A stretch of 64,000 bases of DNA, from NCBI RefSeq assembly GCF_040786285.1, contig NZ_JBFMKQ010000002.1, forward strand, positions 372,001 to 436,000. Reading direction: 5' to 3'. The stretch comes from Aquimarina sp040786285 (GTDB lineage: Bacteria; Bacteroidota; Bacteroidia; Flavobacteriales; Flavobacteriaceae). The position numbers and the translations under genes are program-made. Of this stretch, positions 1 to 9,353 are shown in pieces. Every line of letters begins with the position of its first letter. Position 1 is the first letter of the stretch. The notes under the pieces were generated by a model. It was not told the DNA's origin. It ran no database searches and was given only the letters and a program-made list of their open reading frames with translations.

Positions 1-3000
1 AGTCACTACCCACTAAACTACCTGCAGTAATTTGATACGTAAGTGCAGGATCTGCATCGCCATACTGTTTGTTTGCAGTATCTGCGGTAATTTCTATCGC
101 TTTTTGGCTAATATCCAAAGTATTAGGTGTGAAAATTATAGTGTAATTAGCTCCTAATGTTAATGTTCCTTGATTTATTCTGTAGTTTCCTACATTTTCT
201 CCCGAAACACGAGTAAGTTCACCACTAAACACATCTCCAACAACTATACTACCCACCGTAATAGTGTACGTTAAGGCTGGGTCTGCATCTCCATAAGTTT
301 TCATTTTATTATCAGCTGCAACAATAACAGCTCTTTTACTTATATTCAAGTTATTAGGTATATAGCTCAAGGCATAATTATTATTCAATGCTAATGTCCC
401 CTGATTGATTGCATAGTTACCTACATTCTCACCTGCTGTTCTTGTTAAACTCCCAGTAAAGGCATCACTAAATTGTAATGCGCCCGAAGTAATTTGATAG
501 GTTAGTGCTGGATCAACCCCACCATATTCTTTATTTTTAGCATCTGCCGTTATTTCTATAGCTCTTTGTGTAATTTCAAAATCGTCAGACACAAAAGTTA
601 TGGTATAATTTCCTCCCGCGCTTAGGGTTCCTTGTTGTATAACATGGGTTCCTACAGCTTCTCCTGCTACACGGTTTAAAGTACCAGTTATTGCATCACC
701 ACCAATTAGTGTTCCGGCTGTGATTTGGTACGTTAATGCTGGATCCGAATCACCATATACTTTGGTTTTCGCATCGGCAGTAACAGTAAGGTCTACTTTA
801 TTAATCGTTAATGTTTCTGTAGTACTTCCTTGATAGTTAGGATCGTTAATGGTTGCCACCACAGTATAATCACCTGCATTGGCTGGCACCACGGTTCCTC
901 CGTCATACGTAATATCTACTGTAAGACCAACTGGGGTAGTGGTTACCGATACTGGTTTTGCAGTACCATCATACGTTTGTGCTAAATCATTTATGATAAC
1001 TGAAGCCGTTGTCTTAGTAATTTCAAAATTACTGGATACAAATGATAGGTTATAATTTGCATTTAATGCTAAAGTCCCTTGTGTAATAGGGTATGTTCCC
1101 ACAGTTTCTCCTGCATTTCTGTCAAGTACACCTGTAAATGCATCGCTACCCACCAGATTTCCGTTAGTGATAGTATAGGTAAATATAGGATCAGCTGCTC
1201 CAAGTTCTTTTGATTGACCGGCATCGGCGGTTACTTCAATAGGTTTGGCAGTTATGGATAAATTTGCCCCTACATAACTTAGATTATAGTTAGAGGTAAG
1301 CGCTAAGGTTCCTTGGTTGATAGCATACGTACCAACATCTTCTCCGGTAGCTCTTGCTAAACTCCCTGTAAATGTATCGCTACCCGCCAAGCTACCCGAA
1401 GTAATTTGATAGGTTAGATTATCCGTATTTCCATAAGCCTTTGAAACGGCATCTGCTGTGATTTCTATAGTTCTTTTAATAACTGTTAGATCCTGTGTTA
1501 CATCAATCGCAGGGTCATAGAATGCATTTCCAGCCTGGCTAGCGGTAATTGTAGTCGTACCATTACCAATAATAGTAACCGTACTCCCAGAAATTGTAGC
1601 TACAGACGTATTAGAACTGACATAAGTAACAGGCAAGCCAGAAGAGGCCGTTGCTGTTAAATCAAAATTGGTATCTCCGTATATTTTGGCTGGCAAACTA
1701 TTAAACGTAATGGTTTGTGGCAACACTCCTGTTACTGTTACCGTTACATCTTTTGTTGTTGCTGTGTAAAACGTATCTTCTGCCGAACTTGATCGTAATG
1801 TTACTGTGCCAGGGATATTACCTGCGGTGAACACATTTCCTAAAATTGTAGAACCTGTTCCTCCATCATCTATAATACTATATGAAATCGGAATACTAGA
1901 TATATTGATTGCATTTTGTATAGTTCTACTTTCTCCTATATCAAGAGAAAAATTGAATACATTGTGTGCCAGTGGAGTTTTAGGATTAAAACCTGCATTA
2001 TAAAATAAAGTTGAAAAATATTCTACTGTTTCCCCATAGTTAGCATCTGCCGCTTGGGTAACTTTAATAATTATCGAACCTGCCACATTATTTACATTCA
2101 ATAAATTTCCGTTGACAGAATACCCTAATGCATCTCCAATAATTTCGAATGTATATGCTCCCGTAGAATTTGAAGTTAGGCTTGAAGTCATATCGACTGT
2201 GGTCACTCCAGAATTAACCTGATAAAAAATAAATCCTGTTAAGGTTGCCTGTTGATTATCTATTGTGAGTGTCATTGTTTTAGAAGCACTTTGATGTGTA
2301 GCAGTTGCTTCTTGATACGCCTCAATAGTAACGGTACCTGCTGTGCTTCCGATAGTTACCGTTTCATTGTTTGTACCACTCAATGAAACATCGGTACCTC
2401 CATTAGTTATAATTCTATAGTTGATTGCTCCCGAAGAATCCGAGGTTGCATTTAAATCAAAATTAGAACCATTAGCATTTACGGTTACATCATCAAAAGT
2501 AATTATTGGTACTTGTAATGTTGAAGAGTTTACTACCGAAAATTCGTAACCAACTTGCTGATAACTATTTAAAAAATGTGGAGTTCCTGAATCCGTATAG
2601 GCATAAATTGTAAAATAATAGGTTGTATTTGGTGTTAACCCTGTTATTACCTGATTAGGTGCTGTTGAGTTTCCTACATACACCACTTGCTCTCCTCCTT
2701 TATAATCTGCATCTGGTGTAGGTATAGGACCTCTAAAGCTATAAGGTGTAAAACTATTTGTTGTGTTTAATTTTACAATGTACCCTTTAGGATTTCCATT
2801 AACACTAACAGCCGGAGCCGAAAATGATGCAAGCGTAAAAGCATTTCCTATAAAGTTATTTATAGTAACATTTGAAACAAGGTTTGTTGTTACTCCTGCC
2901 GTATACGTAGAGATAGCGTCTGAAGTATTTGAAAAATAATATGTTCCTGCACATTCTTTGTAAGAATAAATTTTAAAGAAATACTGTGTATTAGGTAATA

Positions 3001-4927
3001 AATTATGACCTGTAAAAGCTTGCCCTTCTGGAAATGCTCCAGCTAAAATTACTTGCTCACCAGAGCCACTATAATTTACATCTGCTATTGGTAATGTATT
3101 TAAAGAACCTGTTATATCTGTAAATGAATTCTCTGTATTTATTTTTACTACTTGCCCTTCTACATCAGCTGGTACATTTGAGATAATAGGTGAAACCCTA
3201 GTTTCCCAATGTAAATTTGTTCTAAACGAGTTTAATTCTGAATTTCCTGTCGGTGTCCCACAGGTAGTAATAGCAACCGATGTACTTCCTGTAGTTTCAA
3301 AATAATCGGTACCTGCACAGGTGTTATATGCATATACCTTTACATAATAGGTTGTTATTTCGGCTAAACCTGTAATCGATACATTTGGTGAAGCTGATGA
3401 ACCAACGTATACTACTTGCTCACCACCCGTACCAGTATTGTAAGCTGTACTTGATGAAGCTGGCTCTGATGAAGGTGCCGTAAAAGAATCTGTATCACTT
3501 ACTTTAACTACATATGCCAAAGTCCCTTGCGATGTATTAGACGGTGGTGTAAATGAGTTGATATCCATTGTAGTAGTCCCTGTTGCATTTGCATTTACGC
3601 TCGTTACAGCAGATGAAGGTGCTGCACACACATAATTGGTCGTTACTACTGCAGAACCTGTGGTCTCAAAGTTATACTTACCACCACATAAATCGTAGGT
3701 ATATACTTTTACATAATAGTTTGTATTAATTTGTAACCCTGTAATCACCTGATTAATATCATCGGTAGTGCCAGCTCCACTTCCTACTGCACCGGTATAC
3801 ACAACTTGCTCTCCGGTTTGGCCAGAATAATCTGCCGAAGCAGTTGGGATTGTGGTTCCACTAGTAGGTGCTGTAAAGCTATTAGTATCACTAAACTTTA
3901 CTAAATACCCTATAGACGTATCAGCACCTGCTGGTCTTCCTAACGTATTTATAGTAGCTGTAGTAGGTGATGTCGCCGATACAGAGTTTACTGAACCTGC
4001 ACTAGGTACAGTACCTGGGCAGGTGGTTACCGCTACGGGTGTTCCTGTATTATTATAATTTATATATCCTTGACAATTACTGTAGGTATATACTTTGTAA
4101 TAATAGGTTGTATTTCGTTGTAAATTAGCCATGGTCATGGCCGACTGAACCGCTCCATTATCGGTACCAACATATACTACATGTTCACCCGAGCCACTAT
4201 ACGAATTTGTAGCTGCTTCTGTTGGCAATGCTTGATCCTGGATATAATGATCGGTAAAATCTGTAAAAGAATTGGTTGCAGAGAATTTAACAATATAGTA
4301 ACGATCATCGATCATATCTATTTGTAAATCATTTAGAGTTACATCTGTATCGTTTACCTGAGTAGGTGTTACAGTTGGTATGGTAAGCTCGTAACAATAA
4401 GGAAAACTTGTTGAAGGATTAAACGGTATCGAGTAATTAATAGGTGTTGCAGAAGTTGTAAACACTTCTAGCGCATAATAGTTATTACTAATACCACTCC
4501 CATTTAAATTATTTTGATAATTAAGAGCCACTTCATAATAAAAAACACCGGGGTTAGGAGATGTTTTTAATGTCCCTACTACTGAGCCCGATACTCCCCA
4601 ATTACCGCCTGTATATTCCCATACTCTAAAATCTACACTACCAGGGCTTCCAACATAGTTCGTATGGACCAATAATTTTATTTGTGTTGCCTGATCAGAT
4701 TTTCTGGAAACAACCCAAAAATCAGAATCTGAAGAAGAAACTGTTCCTTCAAAATTCCCAGGGCCATACTTTCGAACTTGTGAACTTGCTAATGCATTAC
4801 CGATAGTATTATTATTTTCTACTTCGGTGTAGGTCTGCGCTATAGTATTTGCTCCCAGCGCTAAAAAGAAAAGCAGTAATAATGACCTTTTCTTTATCAT
4901 GTTTGGTAGTTTAAAACATTGTTTCAT
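1..4927 (-). CDS. Large secreted adhesin-like protein with FN3-like and MBG repeats (C-terminus beyond left edge)
   Basis: The minus-strand frame stays open from 4927 to the window edge, about 1640 residues, so the C-terminus (probably a T9SS sorting domain) is not seen. Start is ATG 4927 or, more likely for the signal peptide, ATG 4900: the latter gives a basic KKR, a leucine-rich core and a QA/Q-type cleavage site. From roughly residue 175 to 790 there are FN3-like modules with recurring GEQVVYVG and TTYYVKVYTY motifs. Next come cadherin/Ig-like segments. From about residue 1130 there are seven MBG-type repeats of about 77 residues (ITADAKxKxYGDADPALTYxIT ... GENVGxYxINQGTL), the seventh cut by the edge. 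Extracellular adhesion is inferred from architecture. An ECF-type promoter motif lies about 280 bp upstream (5208-5238). Confidence 0.85.
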   Translation of the reverse strand, partial: MKQCFKLPNMIKKRSLLLLFFLALGANTIAQTYTEVENNNTIGNALASSQVRKYGPGNFEGTVSSSDSDFWVVSRKSDQATQIKLLVHTNYVGSPGSVDFRVWEYTGGNWGVSGSVVGTLKTSPNPGVFYYEVALNYQNNLNGSGISNNYYALEVFTTSATPINYSIPFNPSTSFPYCYELTIPTVTPTQVNDTDVTLNDLQIDMIDDRYYIVKFSATNSFTDFTDHYIQDQALPTEAATNSYSGSGEHVVYVGTDNGAVQSAMTMANLQRNTTYYYKVYTYSNCQGYINYNNTGTPVAVTTCPGTVPSAGSVNSVSATSPTTATINTLGRPAGADTSIGYLVKFSDTNSFTAPTSGTTIPTASADYSGQTGEQVVYTGAVGSGAGTTDDINQVITGLQINTNYYVKVYTYDLCGGKYNFETTGSAVVTTNYVCAAPSSAVTSVNANATGTTTMDINSFTPPSNTSQGTLAYVVKVSDTDSFTAPSSEPASSSTAYNTGTGGEQVVYVGSSASPNVSITGLAEITTYYVKVYAYNTCAGTDYFETTGSTSVAITTCGTPTGNSELNSFRTNLHWETRVSPIISNVPADVEGQVVKINTENSFTDITGSLNTLPIADVNYSGSGEQVILAGAFPEGQAFTGHNLLPNTQYFFKIYSYKECAGTYYFSNTSDAISTYTAGVTTNLVSNVTINNFIGNAFTLASFSAPAVSVNGNPKGYIVKLNTTNSFTPYSFRGPIPTPDADYKGGEQVVYVGNSTAPNQVITGLTPNTTYYFTIYAYTDSGTPHFLNSYQQVGYEFSVVNSSTLQVPIITFDDVTVNANGSNFDLNATSDSSGAINYRIITNGGTDVSLSGTNNETVTIGSTAGTVTIEAYQEATATHQSASKTMTLTIDNQQATLTGFIFYQVNSGVTTVDMTSSLTSNSTGAYTFEIIGDALGYSVNGNLLNVNNVAGSIIIKVTQAADANYGETVEYFSTLFYNAGFNPKTPLAHNVFNFSLDIGESRTIQNAINISSIPISYSIIDDGGTGSTILGNVFTAGNIPGTVTLRSSSAEDTFYTATTKDVTVTVTGVLPQTITFNSLPAKIYGDTNFDLTATASSGLPVTYVSSNTSVATISGSTVTIIGNGTTTITASQAGNAFYDPAIDVTQDLTVIKRTIEITADAVSKAYGNTDNLTYQITSGSLAGSDTFTGSLARATGEDVGTYAINQGTLALTSNYNLSYVGANLSITAKPIEVTADAGQSKELGAADPIFTYTITNGNLVGSDAFTGVLDRNAGETVGTYPITQGTLALNANYNLSFVSSNFEITKTTASVIINDLAQTYDGTAKPVSVTTTPVGLTVDITYDGGTVVPANAGDYTVVATINDPNYQGSTTETLTINKVDLTVTADAKTKVYGDSDPALTYQITAGTLIGGDAITGTLNRVAGEAVGTHVIQQGTLSAGGNYTITFVSDDFEITQRAIEITADAKNKEYGGVDPALTYQITSGALQFSDAFTGSLTRTAGENVGNYAINQGTLALNNNYALSYIPNNLNISKRAVIVAADNKMKTYGDADPALTYTITVGSIVVGDVFSGELTRVSGENVGNYRINQGTLTLGANYTIIFTPNTLDISQKAIEITADTANKQYGDADPALTYQITAGSLVGSD

Positions 4928-5207
4928 AATAAGGGGTTTATTAATAATTGGAATTGTTTTTTATAACAAACTCAGGTATGCAAGCATACGCAAGAGGTGT
5001 CTTAATAGTATTTGATATAGATTATCTAAAGAGCAGTATATGAGATGTTGCTCTTTTGTGCTGGCAGAAAAGCCAGAGTGTTGATAAAAGGTTTGACCAA
5101 TTTGTAGGTTGAGCTTTGAGATTGTAGTTTTTCTTCATAGTACTAGGGGCTTAGTTGTTATTACTACTAATTAATTGGCAAATTTTTATAGTGCCGTTCA
5201 TAGGTAT

Positions 5208-5238
5208 TACAGTTAAGTTTTAGAATACCCTATTTTTA
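5208..5238 (-). promoter_or_regulatory. ECF-type promoter motif (site A)
   Basis: On the minus strand the sequence reads AAAAATAGGGTA, with 13 bp between GGGTA and CTGTA. The same two boxes at identical spacing occur at 14702, 28731 and 29615, with a CGGTA variant at 24498. It points at the MBG adhesin, leaving a leader of about 280 nt. The motif is seen directly; assignment to the sigma factor at 29095 is inference. Confidence 0.6.
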
Positions 5239-5397
5239 GTTGTAATTTTTTTGAAATCTATCTTGATTTAATAGAGGCCATAGATCATTATTTGTTGAAG
5301 AATTTTGGTTAAAAGAGTTCATGATGTACATAGGTGTAAGGTTTTAGATTGGGTGTGACAAAAATATGTTGAACTGTTTTTTTAAAAGAAAAACGAA

Positions 5398-5420
5398 CCC
5401 CTACAAATACCCCTACAAAA
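5398..5420. promoter_or_regulatory. Tandem CCCCTACAAA element
   Basis: Two CCCCTACAAA units start 12 bp apart. The same 23-bp arrangement recurs at 28953-28975. In both places it lies 160-190 bp behind an ECF-type promoter motif and also upstream of the divergent plus-strand gene. It may be a binding site for an unidentified regulator. Confidence 0.45.
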
Positions 5421-5645
5421 TTGTAAAGCCTTACTGTAAAAGAGGTTTCAGAGGTTTGGGTTTCTTAAAAGTGTCGTAGGGAAAATCATATACCTAGGAT
5501 TTAATAAGAAAATTGAGATATACCTTTTCTTGGCAGATTAGTGATTTGTGTTTTTAAAACACTTACTAATTAGAAGCCTACGAATTCTCATTTATATATC
5601 TATTTTGTTTCTGAGTAAAATATATTTGATTTCAAAATTTCACCA

Positions 5646-6230
5646 ATGAATCTTAAAATAGCATTTCACATTTTAACCATTTCGGGCGTATTACTTTTTA
5701 GTGCTTGTACACAGCCTAAAAAAAGTACCTCTAAAGATGAAAAATTAATCGCTCAGGCTAGTATTTTACCCACTGAAGAAAAAGTTCCTACACTTTCAGA
5801 AATTATTTCTACAGATGTTGGATTTACAAAGCTGAATGAAATTGTAAAGTCTACAGCTTATGAAAAAAAGTTAGAAGAAAAAGGGCCTTATACTGTTTTT
5901 GCTCCAACCAATGGTGCACTAGATAGGTTGCCATCAAAGATGTTAGAAAATCTAAAGAAACCCGAAAATCAGGAAAAGTTGGTTTCAATTTTAAACTATC
6001 ATATCATTCCTGGGTTAATTAACAAACAAGATATAATCAAGGCTATTAAAGAGTATGGAGGAAGTGTAAAACTAAAAACTATAGCCGGAGATCGATTAAC
6101 TGCCTCTATGAAAGGGGATAAAATCTATTTGATCGACGAAAGAGGAAACGCAGGTAGATTAATGATTAATGATATTGAAGCCTCTAATGGGATTATTCAT
6201 ACCACAGAATCTGTAATGATGCCAAACTAA
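5646..6230 (+). CDS. Fasciclin (FAS1) domain lipoprotein
   Basis: A 194-residue protein with a lipoprotein signal (hydrophobic stretch ending LLFSAC, Cys about 21), so probably lipidated and exported. Residues about 50-192 form a FAS1 domain: an early LSEIISTDVGFTKLNEIV helix, the YTVFAPTNGAL H1 motif, the SILNYHIIPG segment, and the IEASNGIIHTTESVMMP end typical of the H2 region. FAS1 domains mediate cell-surface or matrix adhesion; the ligand here is unknown. The gene stands alone, divergent from the MBG adhesin, and is followed by a strong intrinsic terminator. Family assignment is firm. Confidence 0.92.
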   Translation: MNLKIAFHILTISGVLLFSACTQPKKSTSKDEKLIAQASILPTEEKVPTLSEIISTDVGFTKLNEIVKSTAYEKKLEEKGPYTVFAPTNGALDRLPSKMLENLKKPENQEKLVSILNYHIIPGLINKQDIIKAIKEYGGSVKLKTIAGDRLTASMKGDKIYLIDERGNAGRLMINDIEASNGIIHTTESVMMPN

Positions 6231-6264
6231 TAAATAACAACCACAATCAATTATTAGTATGTAA

Positions 6265-6299
6265 ACGGAAGCTATCGTAATGTAGCTTCCGTTTTTTTT
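6265..6299 (+). terminator. Intrinsic terminator of the fasciclin gene
   Basis: Stem CGGAAGCTA / TAGCTTCCG with an 8-nt loop, followed directly by eight T residues, 35 bp after the fasciclin stop codon. Confidence 0.9.
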
Positions 6300-6347
6300 A
6301 TGAATTTACTTTTACTTGATAATCGAGATGTATTTCGTAACTAAAAA

Positions 6348-6538
6348 GGTTCTCGATAGCTCTGCTGAGCTTGCCGAAGTACAATTTTTCTCCATTACAT
6401 TCCGAAAAGCACTCGAACTGACGTTGCGACTATACTCAACACAGATCAAGCATACCCGCTACGTCACAACTTGTCCCGAACTTGTTTCGGGATCGAGTGC
6501 TGCGCGGTAGTGCAGAGCTATCGAGATGTTTCAGAACC
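6348..6538. repeat. Dispersed MITE-like repeat, copy 1
   Basis: About 190 bp bounded by imperfect inverted ends (GGTTCT-CGATA... and ...TATCGAG-AGAACC) with internal CACTCGAACTGACG. A diverged copy of the same layout lies at 9522-9690, with fragments at 9736-9880. It has no coding capacity: the short plus-strand frame across it is just repeat sequence. Probably a non-autonomous mobile or palindromic intergenic element. Confidence 0.65.
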
Positions 6539-6551
6539 GAAAAGCTCAAAA

Positions 6552-6579
6552 AAAAGGAACACCAATCCGTGTTCCTTTT
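6552..6579 (-). terminator. Intrinsic terminator for the small gene at 6608
   Basis: Stem AAAGGAACAC / GTGTTCCTTT. On the minus strand it runs into eight T residues, consistent with ending the leftward transcript from 6787 or from the repeat array. Confidence 0.7.
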
Positions 6580-6607
6580 ATAATATATACAAGTGATGTG
6601 TCGTACA

Positions 6608-6787
6608 TTACGATATCAACACTTCTTCTTCATCCCTAACGGGTACACCACCAGGCCGGCTAGGGGTGCGGTACAGGTCCCGTTTTGCCGGTAATTCATC
6701 GAAAACATTATCGGCTGCAGCGTTGATTTTTTGCAGAATGGCATATAGCTCATTAAGTTGTTCTACACGGCCTTCGGTATCTACCAT
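6608..6787 (-). CDS. Small hypothetical protein next to a 42-bp repeat array
   Basis: A 59-residue reading frame from ATG 6787 (a TTG at 6793 is also possible). It has an amphipathic helix-like segment, VEQLNELYAILQKINAAADNVF, and an acidic C-terminus. GC is higher than in the neighbours. A minus-strand terminator follows about 30 bp after the stop, which argues for transcription. The start abuts the minisatellite, so this may be the remaining end of a longer gene disrupted by repeat growth. No family recognised; coding status uncertain. Confidence 0.35.
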   Translation of the reverse strand: MVDTEGRVEQLNELYAILQKINAAADNVFDELPAKRDLYRTPSRPGGVPVRDEEEVLIS

Positions 6788-6804
6788 ACGCAATAGTTGT
6801 TGTT

Positions 6805-7232
6805 CTTGACAAAGTAGCTAAAGGTTTCCCCGTTGCAGCTGATCGTTTCGACAAGATAGCTAAGGGTTTCCCCGTTGTAGCTGATTGTTTCGACAAGGTA
6901 GCTAAGGATTTCCCTGTTGCAGCTGATCGTTTCGACAAAGTAGCTAAGGATTTCCCCGTTGCAGCTGATCGTTTCGACAAGATAGCTAAGGGTTTCCCCG
7001 TTGCAGCTGATTGTTTCGACAAAGTAGCTAAAGGTTTCCCCGTTGCAGCTGATCGTTTCGACAAGATAGCTAAGAGTTTCTCCGTTGCAGCTGATTGTTT
7101 CGACAAGGTAGCTAAGGATTTCCCCGTTGCAGCTGATCGTTTCGACAAGATAGCTAAGGATTTCCCCGTTGCAGCTGATCGTTTCGACAAGATAGCTAAG
7201 GATTTCTCCGTTGCAGCTGAAGCTTTCGACAA
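6805..7232. repeat. 42-bp minisatellite, about ten copies
   Basis: About ten tandem copies of a 42-bp unit whose core is GTTTCGACAAGATAGCTAAG followed by GATTTCCCCGTTGCAGCTGATC. Copies differ at a few positions (GATAGC/GTAGC, GGTTT/GATTT, GATCG/GATTG). Because 42 is divisible by 3, one plus frame (ADRFDKIAKDFPVA) and two minus frames (including SAATGKSLAILSKR) remain open across the array. None has a convincing start plus a recognisable protein, so I treat the array as non-coding rather than accept the 212-residue frame at 6753-7391. Confidence 0.8.
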
Positions 7233-7391
7233 AAATGAATGAACTACTAGTTTGTATATGTATTTATCTGCAATATGACGATTGCATCGGGGTGAGTGTG
7301 CCGTTAAGCGATGGCGAATATAGAGGTAATATTTTGATATACAAGTAGTTTCATAAGTTTTTGAGTGAAGGAGTTTAATTTTTATTGGCAT

Positions 7392-7672
7392 CCCAGATCT
7401 GATCTGGGGCCTATGAGTAGGGAGAAGGTGTTTTTTACGTTTTGTGTGGTTCTATTTATGATTTTAAAGTGTAGGTTATGAATCTGTGGGATTGGGTTAA
7501 CTATAACGTTTAATATATATATATATATCGTAGCAGGGTAAAATGTTACCTTGCTTTTGGAATTTTATTGTGCATTGATTGCTAACTTTTCCTTTGAGCA
7601 AGTATTGCGCCTTCATAAATATACAACAACCATTTGATTGATTACTTAGCTGCTATGATCGCATATATAGTA
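7392..7672. other. Gene-free AT-rich spacer
   Basis: No credible ORF. It contains a short (TA)n run near 7510. Nothing else recognised. Confidence 0.6.
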
Positions 7673-8395
7673 CTATGTGCCATTATTTATTAAAAAATTT
7701 ACCATTGAAGAGGTAAGGTTTAAGATCAAACTAACTTCTTTTGATTTAACCTTGTCATTATGCTTAACATAGGTGTTTTGATAATTTCTGTAATAATTAT
7801 TGAGAGTTTGAAACATATTTCTACATTCCGAGGAAATATTCATTTCTTTTAAGTGTCTTCCTAATTCAGAATCTTGATTTTCAAGTGACTTATTATTCCC
7901 AAGGATATTTTTAAGTAAAAGTTCATATGACAATCTTAAATCATCCAGTAAATTTCTTTCATTTTTACCTTCGTTTATTTTATCCAGGGCTGATTGATAT
8001 AAACTTGCAACTTCTGAAAAATCGGAAAGCTTTTTCAAGTTCTCGTGAATTAAATCTGCATTCACTTCAGGTTTTAGAATTGTAAAATCGAATTTTGGAT
8101 TTAACTCTGCAATTACTTGTTCAACATAATAGATGTTTTTTAAGAATTCTTTGTTTTGACCACATTTCATAGGTTCATTTTTATGCTGACAATGAACCAA
8201 ATGTTTTTCATACTCCTCTTTAATTTGTCTTAAGACTTCGTAAAGGAAAATAAGTTTTGCAGTTGAATCACTATGATTATATAGTTCAGTTTCTAAAGCA
8301 TCCTTCAGTCCGGTAGGAGTGTGATCATATCTTTTCCAGTCTCCAAACTGATAAAAATTACTGGCTTCATCTTTGACAATATCCTCTAAATTCAT
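7673..8395 (-). CDS. Hypothetical protein, all-helical, Abi/HEPN-like C-terminus (possible cassette gene)
   Basis: A 240-residue soluble protein with no signal peptide. It is predominantly helical. The last 90 residues (LLDDLRLSYELLLKNIL ... NNYYRNYQNTYVKHND ... LTSSMVNFLI) resemble in pattern the helical C-terminal domains of abortive-infection or HEPN-like proteins. That is inference from pattern only; no catalytic RxxxxH motif is evident. A CQHKNEPMKCG segment near residue 70 holds two Cys. It lies immediately downstream of an attC-like element, suggesting a mobile gene cassette. Function unknown. Confidence 0.7.
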   Translation of the reverse strand: MNLEDIVKDEASNFYQFGDWKRYDHTPTGLKDALETELYNHSDSTAKLIFLYEVLRQIKEEYEKHLVHCQHKNEPMKCGQNKEFLKNIYYVEQVIAELNPKFDFTILKPEVNADLIHENLKKLSDFSEVASLYQSALDKINEGKNERNLLDDLRLSYELLLKNILGNNKSLENQDSELGRHLKEMNISSECRNMFQTLNNYYRNYQNTYVKHNDKVKSKEVSLILNLTSSMVNFLINNGT

Positions 8396-8411
8396 TTTGT
8401 TTTTTTATTGC

Positions 8412-8480
8412 TCATAACGTCTCGTGTATGCGGCGTGGTGGCGTTTAGCCAGCATGAACGACATACACATTGTTAGGTAC
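8412..8480 (-). repeat. attC-like recombination element between two unknown genes
   Basis: Read on the minus strand it starts GTACCTAACAAT (containing RYYYAAC = ACCTAAC). It has arms GTGTATG / CATACAC, an inner TGGC/GCCA stem, and ends ACGTTATGA (GTT core). Size about 67 bp, within the attC range. The upstream boundary of the preceding gene carries GTTAGGT at 9357-9363, the exact complement of ACCTAAC, as expected for the two ends of a single integron cassette. The downstream GTTATGA departs from the RRRY consensus, and no integrase gene is present in the window. Confidence 0.5.
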
Positions 8481-8485
8481 TGGCT

Positions 8486-9331
8486 TTATTTTTTTTCTTC
8501 TATAATTTTTGCTAAATAACTTTCTTTAATTTTACTAAGAAATATGGCTCGATTATTTTTATTTGTTCCATTGGGACTATATATTTCATTAAACTCATTT
8601 ATTACTCCATTCTGTTTTAACTTATTTACAAAAACTTCGTTGTTCAGATACGTAGTAAATTCTTCACTATCATTATCATCTAATTGGTTTAAAAATTGCA
8701 TAAAGTATTCCCAAGAGATTGATGGACTATTTGGATACCCTTCATATTTAAGACCAACAGTATTTAGAATAATCTCAATCATTAACTCTTTCTTGTCAGC
8801 AAAATTATTCTGAAAGTATAATTGTAAACCGTGTAGGAATCTTACTTTCGAATCACCTTCATAAGATGTCTCGTTATTAACTACATTAGATATTAAGTTT
8901 TCAAAGTCTTGTCTTTTATTTGAATTTTCGAATAACTTAGATATTGATATTGAAATATTATTAATTGAATTGTTTGATAACCCATTTACTGGTTTTGTGG
9001 ACACCTTAGGAAGTTTTTCTTGCAAAAACTGAAGTAAAAGATTTAATTCTTCTTCCGTTGGTTTTATATGTATGTTTTTAATTTTTGGCGGATTTTCCCA
9101 GTTTGAATCGGCAATTAGAATCAACTCACCCTTTAGTTCTTGATAAAGTTTATCTTCGAGGTTATTATCTGAAATGTTCTGTTCAATAATTTGTAGCCTT
9201 TCACTTTCCTTGATCTTTATTCTTTGTTTAACTATGATCCAAAGAATACCAGCTATAGCGCTTATTAATATTGCGATTCTAAGAACCCATTCTAATATTG
9301 AAGATATTTCTGATAATTCCATTTTTTTCAT
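8486..9331 (-). CDS. Hypothetical membrane-anchored protein (possible cassette gene)
   Basis: About 281 residues from ATG 9331. ATG 9322, nine bases after a GAGGA, is an equally good start; a TTG at 9364 lies inside the boundary repeat and is unlikely. One N-terminal membrane helix (WVLRIAILISAIAGILWIIV) is followed by a basic stretch (KQRIKIK) and a soluble, mostly helical cytoplasmic domain. No family recognised. The gene is bracketed by 12-bp inverted repeats (ATTGTTAGGTAC at 8469-8480, GTACCTAACAAT at 9354-9365), which supports transfer as a unit. Its neighbour at 7673 may work with it, but nothing shows that directly. Confidence 0.7.
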   Translation of the reverse strand: MKKMELSEISSILEWVLRIAILISAIAGILWIIVKQRIKIKESERLQIIEQNISDNNLEDKLYQELKGELILIADSNWENPPKIKNIHIKPTEEELNLLLQFLQEKLPKVSTKPVNGLSNNSINNISISISKLFENSNKRQDFENLISNVVNNETSYEGDSKVRFLHGLQLYFQNNFADKKELMIEIILNTVGLKYEGYPNSPSISWEYFMQFLNQLDDNDSEEFTTYLNNEVFVNKLKQNGVINEFNEIYSPNGTNKNNRAIFLSKIKESYLAKIIEEKK

Positions 9332-9353
9332 CCTCTTTTTTTTATTCCTGCTT

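Larger units (their letters stand above)
4928..5645. other. Intergenic region between MBG adhesin and fasciclin gene
   Basis: About 720 bp without a credible ORF between two divergent genes. It contains the minus-strand ECF-type promoter motif at 5208-5238 and a tandem CCCCTACAAA element at 5398-5420. A TATATTTG box at 5621-5628 could be the -7 element of the fasciclin gene, but its nearest TTG is only 13 bp away, so this promoter is weakly supported. AAACCCCTTATT directly precedes ATG 4927. Confidence 0.7.

Noticed and set aside
6805..7232. Possible CRISPR array
   Set aside because: Units are contiguous 42-bp tandem copies with no unique spacers, and no cas genes are near.
6753..7391. A 212-residue minus-strand frame rich in SAATGKSLAILSKR repeats
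   Set aside because: It is one of three frames kept open by a 42-bp repeat; no recognisable domain at either end and no supporting start context. Treated as repeat DNA.
7475..7481. GTTATGA as the far end of a second cassette downstream of the 7673 gene
   Set aside because: A seven-base match can occur by chance in this interval, and no attC-like arms accompany it.
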